A program made the position numbers and the translations under genes. From CAZZIZ01 sp964654535 (GTDB taxonomy: Bacteria > Bacteroidota > Bacteroidia > Chitinophagales > UBA2359), in contig CAZZIZ010000097.1 of the NCBI GenBank assembly GCA_964654535.1, positions 1-12,929 of the forward strand: DNA of 12,929 bases, read 5' to 3'. The notes beneath the pieces are model-generated. The model saw only the letters and a list, made by a program, of their open reading frames with translations, searched no databases and was not told the DNA's origin. Shown one piece after another: positions 7,152 to 12,929 of this stretch; the stretch's first letter is position 1, and each line of letters begins with the position of its first letter.

Positions 7152-8123
7152 CTACTTGGCGTTGAAAGTGGAGGATTCCCCGAATTCGTATCGTAGACCG
7201 AAATTTAGGTTGTTTCCACGCTTAAGTTGCTGACCGAGTAGGTCTTGCCACAATGGATGATTGGTCTCAATAAAGACCACCTTTTTACCAATTTGTACCT
7301 CAACTTTTGCAAAGAGATTGAGCCATTGCCCACCAGTATCTTCGCCACCCTCTTCAGGGTTAAAAAGTCTCCGTTCATTCATTATATCGGACTCCGCATG
7401 GTTGTAAACAGCGCCAAGAGAGAGGTGGATTGGGAATAATAAATTACTTAAGGTGTAACGAGCCTTTACCTCATTAAATAGACTAGAGCCAAAGCGATAG
7501 CCATATTTGTTATCGGTGTTGTATTGATATTGTATCAACCATTTTAAAGACAGGTTATTAAACTGCTTATATACTATATGCTTAGCCAGCACCCCAATAG
7601 CACCAGTTCCAGATTGCAATTGAGGTTCCAGTTCTCCCTCTGAAGTAAAGTCTTCGAATCTACCAGTTGGAAGGATTGCTGAAACTCCTAAGCGCATTTG
7701 AGTTCCCGCTACACCTGTCCGAAAACTACTGTTGTACCACTGATAAGTTCCTCCCACGAGTAAATCTCCTAGTCCAGAATAACTATTGTGAAAGAATTCA
7801 TTGCTGCTTTCTCTAGAACTACTTCTGTAAGTCGTAATAAGCTCTACATCCAAAAGCTCGCTAAAAGGATAATAAAAATGTAAGTGCCCAAAGGACAATC
7901 GCTCTTCTACATAATTAAATGGGTCAACATTAAAGTGTTCGTGTGCCGATCCTAAGAAAACCGCAGGATTGAAACGGTGAAAGGTATAGGACAATCCCCT
8001 GTCGCTTTCAAAGTGTTGACGGCCATACTTGAATTCTATGAACGCAGTACCATACTCTTGCTGCGAGTGCAATAGTTGGGTGCCCGTTAGCAGCAAGGCA
8101 AGAAACATTAGGAAGCGACTCAT
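7152..8123 (-). CDS. Outer membrane beta-barrel protein, transporter-like
   Basis: The preferred start (8123) gives 323 residues and a good signal peptide (MSRFLMFLALLLTGTQLLHS, cleavage before Gln-Gln). The frame is open to an ATG at 8192, but that would run into the upstream peroxidase gene. The mature part has alternating-hydrophobic strands with aromatic girdles, Gly-rich turns such as SYSGLGDLLVGGTY, LGVSAILPTGRF and a terminal strand LNFGLRYEFG, resembling the Phenol_MetA_deg/transporter-type barrels. It probably sits in the outer membrane. Its ATG follows the TAA of the di-heme peroxidase gene by one nucleotide (TAAGATG), so it is the third gene of the MbnP/peroxidase unit. It may serve as that unit's outer-membrane channel; the transported substrate is not evident. 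Confidence 0.8.
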   Translation of the reverse strand: MSRFLMFLALLLTGTQLLHSQQEYGTAFIEFKYGRQHFESDRGLSYTFHRFNPAVFLGSAHEHFNVDPFNYVEERLSFGHLHFYYPFSELLDVELITTYRSSSRESSNEFFHNSYSGLGDLLVGGTYQWYNSSFRTGVAGTQMRLGVSAILPTGRFEDFTSEGELEPQLQSGTGAIGVLAKHIVYKQFNNLSLKWLIQYQYNTDNKYGYRFGSSLFNEVKARYTLSNLLFPIHLSLGAVYNHAESDIMNERRLFNPEEGGEDTGGQWLNLFAKVEVQIGKKVVFIETNHPLWQDLLGQQLKRGNNLNFGLRYEFGESSTFNAK

Positions 8124-8124
8124 C

Positions 8125-9225
8125 TTAAAAAGGATTGCTGTACGCTTCGTTATTAATAAAGACGGTGTCGGTAAGTGTTTTAAGGAACGCAATGAGCCCG
8201 TCTTTTTCGTCTTGATTGAAATTGAGCGTTATCCCATTTGTGTGCGGACTGGCTATTAGCGGATCGAGACTAGGGGAGTTTTTTACTCCTTCGCTGTAAT
8301 GATCAATCACCTCTTCTAACGTTGCGAAGCGACCATCGTGCATGTAAGGCGCAGTTAACTCAATGTTACGCAGCGTCGGCGATTTGAATTTGCCATTATC
8401 AGAAAGGGTATTGGTAATCGCGCCAAGGCCTATATCACTAAAATCGCCGGTGCTGACCAACTCGTCCAAGCCGTTGTTGTGAAAGGCGTTATCGGTAAAA
8501 AGAATACCGCCGTGGCAATGAATACATTCTGCTTCGCCAGGTATTCCATTTTCATTGAAGAACAAATCTCGTCCGTCAAATTCGGCTTCGGTGAATTGTA
8601 ATCCAAATCCTCCTTGCAAGATCAAATCGTACTTAGAAGAAAAGGAAACAATAGTTCTTAGAAACTGAGCTATGGCTTTGGTCGCTAAATCTGGAGTGAT
8701 TTCTGAGCTGCCAAAAGCACTATGAAACAATGGTGGATACAACTCGCTTTCTTCCAATTTAACAATTGCCTGATCCCATTCTAGGTTCAATTCTAAAGGG
8801 TTTCGCACGGGCTCTAAGGCTTGCTCTTCAAGACTAGCTGCGGTTCCATCCCAGGTAAGCCTGTTCATATATGCGAGGTTAAACAGATTCATCGCATTTC
8901 GCGTGCCTTCCTGTTCTTCTACGCCTACACTTACCTTCAGCGGTTCTGCAAAACCATTCGATTGCAAGTGACAACTAGCACAAGCCATAGTATTGTCTAC
9001 AGATAAGATGTTATCGTAAAAAAGCTTGCGTCCCAAATCCACCCCCTCAACTGTTGTTGGGTTGTCGCTTGGTACTGGCACCACCGGATAGTCGGCGGGC
9101 ACTTCTATAGCTAATGGTGTCGGATTGAATTCCGGCAGGTCAATTTCTGGAACCAGGTTTACATCAACTGCGCAGGCCGCAATAAGCAGAGCCCCGAACA
9201 ATATAACGCAAACCGTTTTTTTCAT
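8125..9225 (-). CDS. Di-heme cytochrome c peroxidase / MbnH-like lipoprotein
   Basis: A 366-residue member of the bacterial cytochrome c peroxidase/MauG superfamily. A lipoprotein signal (FGALLIAAC, lipid Cys18) places it in the periplasm, membrane-anchored. Two heme c sites are present: CASCH at 82-86 in the N-terminal heme domain and CIHCH at 234-238 in the C-terminal one. WDGTAASLEEQALEPVRNP (125-143) is the conserved inter-domain block, and TAPYMHDGRF (291-300) is the region that provides the distal heme ligand (Tyr in MauG, Met in peroxidases). It lies 13 nt after an MbnP-family gene, the pairing known for MbnH, which oxidises a Trp of MbnP to kynurenine. True peroxidase activity is the alternative; context favours an MbnH-like role. 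Confidence 0.9.
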   Translation of the reverse strand: MKKTVCVILFGALLIAACAVDVNLVPEIDLPEFNPTPLAIEVPADYPVVPVPSDNPTTVEGVDLGRKLFYDNILSVDNTMACASCHLQSNGFAEPLKVSVGVEEQEGTRNAMNLFNLAYMNRLTWDGTAASLEEQALEPVRNPLELNLEWDQAIVKLEESELYPPLFHSAFGSSEITPDLATKAIAQFLRTIVSFSSKYDLILQGGFGLQFTEAEFDGRDLFFNENGIPGEAECIHCHGGILFTDNAFHNNGLDELVSTGDFSDIGLGAITNTLSDNGKFKSPTLRNIELTAPYMHDGRFATLEEVIDHYSEGVKNSPSLDPLIASPHTNGITLNFNQDEKDGLIAFLKTLTDTVFINNEAYSNPF

Positions 9226-9238
9226 TTATCATTTTGGT

Positions 9239-10000
9239 TTACTCAAAAGCCGCAACAAAGTTGTCTGAAAGTCGCGTGACAAATGGGCTTAAGGAAACGT
9301 GCGAGGTTGGCTGCTCGTTTATATCGATAGGATCAGTATCGCCGAAGAATATGTCTTTAACATCAATGTCTAACTCAATTTCGCTGCGCTCAGTTGCTGA
9401 AACGTTTTGATTGAAGTCTATTGATACTTCATTATAAATTTCGTTACTACCCATGTGGTATGCAAATGATTGATCCCAAACTTCTGTTCCAAGTGCTTGA
9501 GTATCATAACGCCCTTCTAATTTTATAAATACATAAGCCTTGGCCCATCCCCAATACATGTTTTGAGTAGCACTAACTGGGCTCGATGTGTCCTCTACAG
9601 CTTCAGCGTTTACAGCATTGGCTGTTTCGTCTAGACCAACTGAGAAACGCATGCTTTCATAATCACCAGGTTCAACCAAGAGGTTGATTTGGTCAATTAC
9701 AGAAATAGTAGATCCGAGATTTACAAGTACAGGGTCTGGATATAAGTCTTCCGTTCCATCAGACTTGACAAACACCATATTTGAAACGTAAAAATTCAAA
9801 GTGGTCATTTCAAAGCGGTGGTCATCAACCATTATTGCTTCGTTAAAGTTTAGTGGTGCACCATCGAAAGTAGCATTGAACTTTAGGGAAACATTTTGTT
9901 CCAGCGTTTCTGCTTCGTCGTCGTCACAACCAATAATCGCAAATGATAAGGCAATGAGGCACAGCGCCAAAGGCCATTTTTTAAACACAGTAATATTCAT
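9239..10000 (-). CDS. MbnP-family copper-binding lipoprotein
   Basis: A 253-residue lipoprotein: signal peptide with lipobox IIGC (lipid Cys25) followed by an acidic DDDEAE linker. The MbnP-type domain spans about 37-250, recognised by LKFNATFDGAPLNF, RFSVGLDETAN (118-128) and the WxW block NMYWGWAKAYVFIKLEG (147-163). MbnP proteins bind copper after the partner MbnH converts a Trp of the WxW motif to kynurenine. Here Trp150 and Trp152 are candidates. The mature protein has only three His (61, 182, 234), likely metal ligands. It is the first gene of a three-gene minus-strand unit with the di-heme protein and a beta-barrel. No methanobactin biosynthesis genes are seen. Family assignment is good; copper binding is inferred. 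Confidence 0.87.
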   Translation of the reverse strand: MNITVFKKWPLALCLIALSFAIIGCDDDEAETLEQNVSLKFNATFDGAPLNFNEAIMVDDHRFEMTTLNFYVSNMVFVKSDGTEDLYPDPVLVNLGSTISVIDQINLLVEPGDYESMRFSVGLDETANAVNAEAVEDTSSPVSATQNMYWGWAKAYVFIKLEGRYDTQALGTEVWDQSFAYHMGSNEIYNEVSIDFNQNVSATERSEIELDIDVKDIFFGDTDPIDINEQPTSHVSLSPFVTRLSDNFVAAFE

Positions 10001-10117
10001 ATCTCTAAGTTAATAGATTGAACGCGAAGTCACCACTCAATTATTGTCAGCTTTATTCAAATAATGGAATAGATAGCGGCATATGTCAACGAATAGAACC
10101 CGAGTGAGGGATGGGAA

Positions 10118-10231
10118 GGACGCGACCGAAGGGAGTGGTGTTTTTGTCGCGAAGTCGACTAGGCCTTACCGCCATAGCGGTAGAAGGCCTAGTGTTGACG
10201 AAGCCAAAAATACCGAAGCGAAGCGTAGTCC
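10118..10231. repeat. REP-like long imperfect palindrome
   Basis: Nested inverted symmetry centred near 10175. ACTAGGCCTT (10158-10167) pairs perfectly with AAGGCCTAGT (10184-10193), with an inner ACCGC/GCGGT pair (10168-10172 with 10177-10181) closed by CATA. Further out, GGTGTTTTTG (10137-10146) pairs with CAAAAATACC (10205-10214) with one G-U, and GGAC (10118-10121) can meet GTCC (10228-10231). The element sits alone in the gap between divergent genes, is more GC-rich than its flanks, and resembles dispersed palindromic intergenic elements in Bacteroidota genomes. No copy elsewhere in this window confirms that it is repeated. Confidence 0.5.
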
Positions 10232-10501
10232 TGGACAGCCCGGCCCAAGCAACATTTACCTTTTGCTTACTCAATGCTTTGATTCCTCATTTAAATTATA
10301 TGGACTTTTCGTATCTTATGTCTTGCGCCGGGACACTCCTATAAAGAAATCACGCTTTTTTAAATAATTTCTAAACTATAGGCCCTAGATTCCCTGTACT
10401 TCTTTTTTATTCTGAATTCTATCTGGTTTTAACGTACACGGAATGGATTACGCTTAAAAGGGGCTTAATTTTTAAGAAGGAAACTATAAAAACGAATTCT
10501 A
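10232..10501. other. Intergenic leader of the repeat-protein gene
   Basis: AT-rich non-coding stretch between the palindrome and the surface-protein ATG. I see no RNA gene, clear promoter or riboswitch. An AAGGA at about 24 nt before the ATG is too distant for a normal ribosome binding site. It presumably carries the promoter and leader of the downstream gene. Confidence 0.4.
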
Positions 10502-12929
10502 ATGTGCTCAAAATTATTTAAGAAGCTAATCGCTTTGATGTTAGTGTGTTGTAGTATAAACGCTGCTGCTCAAGGGGATTTCGATGTGCGTATTGCAGCC
10601 AGTACTGCAATGGCTGGACAGTATTGTGTAGTTCTACAGATATCAAATCAGTCAAATGCTGATTTGGAAGTTGGAGGTGGTACCTTCATCTTTGACTATA
10701 ATGACAGTGCTCTGAGTTTTAACTCTTATAGCTCCTCGGAGTATGATGAAAACACTTTATGTGGTGGCTCTTTTAATTATAATCCACATGTTGTCTCTAG
10801 TAGTACTCCCGGAATTGTTTCAACGACACTTAGCCCTTCGGGTAATCCTTTTATCAGTTGTGTGCTGGTCGATTGTAACTGGTTGGATATAGCAGAAGTC
10901 TGTTTTGATATTATTGACCCTACGCTTTCTGGAGATTTTACTTTTAGTAGCAATGGCGGGCAAAATTCACTCTTTGAATCTCAAAACTTTACTTCTCCCT
11001 ATTTACAGGGAGAAACTTTCGGTTTGGATGAAGCTTTAGATGGTTCTTCTTCCGGTGGTGATTGTGCTTCTGTTGACGTTGAGATTACTTATGCTTATGA
11101 TGATAATGGTGTTACCGCTACTTTTTGCGTTGTGGATGGTACGGACAATTGTGCACCGAACAATTATACATTTTCCGATCCTACTGGTTCGCTTAGTGCT
11201 GTTAGTAGTGATTGCTCAAGTTTGGATTTACAGGTTGGCGATATGTTTGATGTTTCTGTGACTGCAACCAACGGTTGTCAAGCATCTGTAACAGGAACGG
11301 CACCACCCGAAGATGACTGTGAAGGGACACCAGGTGGCCCAGTAGTCGAAGGTGCAGATTGTGATGATGGAGACCCAACTACTGGTGGAGATGTGATAGA
11401 TGCTAATTGCATGTGTGTTGGTCTTTTACTCGATTGCCTTGATGTTCCAGGAGGTACAACCTTACCCGGAACGCCTTGTGATGACAATGATCTGGAAACG
11501 GGTAACGACGCCTACAATGCTCAGTGCTTATGTGTGGGACAAATATTTGATTGTACCGGTGTGGCTGGCGGCCCCAATCTTGTTGGAGCCCCTTGCGATG
11601 ACGGTGACCCAGCTACAATAGGTGACGCCTATAATGGTGAATGTGAATGTGTAGGCGGGATACCAGATTGCCTCGGCGTTCCAGGCGGAGCGGCTATTGT
11701 AGGAGCTTTTTGCGATGACGGAAATCCCGATACTGGCTTCGATACCTTTGACGAAAATTGTAACTGTGCTGGTTTGCCGTTTGATTGTGAAGGCGTTCCA
11801 GGTGGGCCAAATGTCATTGGGGAACCTTGTGATGACGAAGATATTTTTACTGCTGGTGATGTATATAACACAGTAATGGATACTGTGATGTTGGATGATG
11901 GTACATTGGAGATTACAGAGTTTTGTGGCTGTGTTGGTGGGCCTGCAGTCGATTGTTTAGGGGTATTGGACGGTTCGACTTTGCCCGGCACCCCTTGCGA
12001 TGATGGAAACTTCTTTACGGTCAATGACGAATATCGATTTGATTGCCTTTGTGTAGGAGTCTTTGCAGATTGTGAAGGAACTCCAGGAGGATCTGTACTT
12101 CCAGGTACGTCTTGCGATGACGGGGATGATGACACCATTAATGATATGCTCCAACAAGATTGTACTTGTCTTGGAGTTTCCATATTCGATTGTCCTGAGC
12201 AGCAAGTAGATTTTGGGGCTTCTTGTGATGACGGTAATGAATTTACAGTTAATGATATTTGGAACACAGCATGTGTTTGTATCGGACTTACACTTGATTG
12301 CGAAAACGTTGTTCAAGGATTAGCACTTCCAGGTACACCTTGCGACGATAATGACATTATGACCATAGATGATGTGTGGTTGGACGACTGTACCTGTCTA
12401 GGTGTTCCCGAATTCGATTGCTTTGACATAATGGCTGACTTCGGTGAAACCTGTGATGATGGAGACGAGTTAACCTTAGACGATATTGTTCAAGACGATT
12501 GTACCTGCGCTGGCACACCACTGTTTGATTGTTTGGAAGCTATGGCAAACATCGGCGACTCTTGTGACGACGGCAACTCTGCAACTGGTGATGATGTTTG
12601 GAACGACTTGTGCTTTTGCCTCGGACAACCCATTGACTGCGAAGGCAACGTTGGTGGCTCTGCTGTTGCTGGAACCACTTGTGATGATGGTGACCCCAAT
12701 ACGGTCAACGATAGCTTCAACGAATTTTGTAATTGTGTCGGTGCAACATTGGATTGCGAAGGTGCCCCTGGAGGACCTGCCTTGCCTGGCACAGCTTGTA
12801 ACGACGGCGATAGCAGCACAGACAACGATGTCTACGGAGATGATTGCGTTTGTGCTGGAGAAGCACAACTAGAATGTAATTACGAAGTGAGTGACATAGA
12901 CGTAGTCTGCGATGATGATAATGATTCGT
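10502..12929 (+). CDS. Secreted Cys/Asp-rich repeat surface protein, 5' part (runs off the window)
   Basis: At least 809 codons, open at the window edge. Residues 1-23 are a signal peptide (KLFKKLIALMLVCCSINAAA, then Gln24). Residues 25 to about 180 form a beta-rich region (DFDVRIAAS, GGGTFIFDYNDSALSF) resembling cohesin-like N-terminal domains of Bacteroidota surface proteins. Residues about 187-268 resemble an Ig/PKD-like domain (VDVEITYAYDDNG to VSVTATNGCQASVTG). From residue 272 onward, 13 complete repeats of usually 36-40 residues and part of a 14th follow, each with four Cys and an acidic loop. A protein of this plan is exported and probably surface-attached, often through a type IX secretion C-terminal signal, which would lie outside the window. 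Role in adhesion is inferred. Long opposite-strand open frames here reflect the biased GAT/TGT-rich codons. Confidence 0.9.
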   Translation, partial: MCSKLFKKLIALMLVCCSINAAAQGDFDVRIAASTAMAGQYCVVLQISNQSNADLEVGGGTFIFDYNDSALSFNSYSSSEYDENTLCGGSFNYNPHVVSSSTPGIVSTTLSPSGNPFISCVLVDCNWLDIAEVCFDIIDPTLSGDFTFSSNGGQNSLFESQNFTSPYLQGETFGLDEALDGSSSGGDCASVDVEITYAYDDNGVTATFCVVDGTDNCAPNNYTFSDPTGSLSAVSSDCSSLDLQVGDMFDVSVTATNGCQASVTGTAPPEDDCEGTPGGPVVEGADCDDGDPTTGGDVIDANCMCVGLLLDCLDVPGGTTLPGTPCDDNDLETGNDAYNAQCLCVGQIFDCTGVAGGPNLVGAPCDDGDPATIGDAYNGECECVGGIPDCLGVPGGAAIVGAFCDDGNPDTGFDTFDENCNCAGLPFDCEGVPGGPNVIGEPCDDEDIFTAGDVYNTVMDTVMLDDGTLEITEFCGCVGGPAVDCLGVLDGSTLPGTPCDDGNFFTVNDEYRFDCLCVGVFADCEGTPGGSVLPGTSCDDGDDDTINDMLQQDCTCLGVSIFDCPEQQVDFGASCDDGNEFTVNDIWNTACVCIGLTLDCENVVQGLALPGTPCDDNDIMTIDDVWLDDCTCLGVPEFDCFDIMADFGETCDDGDELTLDDIVQDDCTCAGTPLFDCLEAMANIGDSCDDGNSATGDDVWNDLCFCLGQPIDCEGNVGGSAVAGTTCDDGDPNTVNDSFNEFCNCVGATLDCEGAPGGPALPGTACNDGDSSTDNDVYGDDCVCAGEAQLECNYEVSDIDVVCDDDNDS
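11315..12929 (+). repeat. Array of 13 full and 1 partial Cys/Asp protein repeats
   Basis: Units begin with the codons for Asp-Cys at 11315, 11432, 11549, 11666, 11783, 11951, 12068, 12188, 12296, 12416, 12527, 12635, 12752, and Glu-Cys at 12872. Most are 117 or 120 nt. Units starting at 12188, 12416 and 12527 are short (108-111 nt) and lack the PGG block; the unit at 11783 is 168 nt with a 17-residue insertion. Cys spacing in long units is 13-15-1 residues, in short ones 10-15-1. The loop C-[DN]-D-x-[DN]-x-x-T-x-x-D is kept in all 13 complete units. DNA identity between units is modest, so they are old duplications. Confidence 0.92.

Noticed and set aside
8124..8192. N-terminal extension of the beta-barrel gene into the peroxidase gene
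   Set aside because: The inner ATG at 8123 gives a proper signal peptide and follows the upstream stop by one base.
10083..10367. Open reading frames on both strands across the palindrome
   Set aside because: They simply read through the palindromic element and have no protein-like hydrophobic pattern or start signal.
11629..12868. Long minus-strand open frames opposite the repeat protein
   Set aside because: Rich in Ser/Pro/Gln and periodic, they mirror the GAT/TGT codon bias of the repeats; the plus strand has a signal peptide and a conserved Cys pattern.
11315..12929. DNA-level tandem repeat or CRISPR-like array
   Set aside because: Periodicity is at the protein level only; nucleotide units diverge, vary in length and remain in one open frame.

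Overview
The window reads as chromosomal DNA of a member of the Bacteroidota, probably a marine flavobacterium-like lineage. The evidence is a PheS with the four-cysteine insertion common in that phylum, signal peptides cleaved just before Gln, several outer-membrane beta-barrels and lipoproteins, gene starts without Shine-Dalgarno sequences, an MbnP/cytochrome-peroxidase pair, and a giant Cys/Asp repeat surface protein. No RNA gene, CRISPR array, transposase or integrase is visible.

Left part (1-3570). On the minus strand scoA (3-oxoacid CoA-transferase subunit A) runs into pheS with a 4-nt ATGA overlap, and no scoB lies beside it. Divergently, on the plus strand, come a small membrane PH-domain protein and two genes I cannot assign (2352-2978, 3042-3569).

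Middle part (3570-7094). A tightly packed plus-strand unit holds an outer-membrane beta-barrel protein with a lysine-rich tail, a monoacylglycerol-lipase-like alpha/beta hydrolase and a secreted DUF922-type HExxH protein. Consecutive genes overlap by 4 and 8 nt. The unit meets a convergent arginase-superfamily gene (5925-7094) only 6 nt away. That protein keeps one set of arginase metal ligands and has lost the residues specific to the second metal.

Right-middle part (7152-10000). A minus-strand unit encodes, in transcription order, an MbnP-family lipoprotein, a di-heme cytochrome c peroxidase/MbnH-like lipoprotein and an outer-membrane beta-barrel. Gaps are 13 nt and 1 nt. By analogy with methanobactin-associated MbnP/MbnH, the di-heme protein may modify a Trp of the MbnP partner to make a copper site. 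The barrel would be the outer-membrane component.

Right edge (10001-12929). A 501-nt intergenic stretch carries a long nested palindrome resembling a REP-type element. It is followed by a plus-strand gene that stays open to the window end: a signal peptide, a cohesin-like N-terminal region, an Ig-like region, then 13 complete and one partial Cys/Asp-rich repeats with an invariant C-[DN]-D-x-[DN]-x-x-T-x-x-D core, probably a metal-binding, disulfide-bonded surface stalk.
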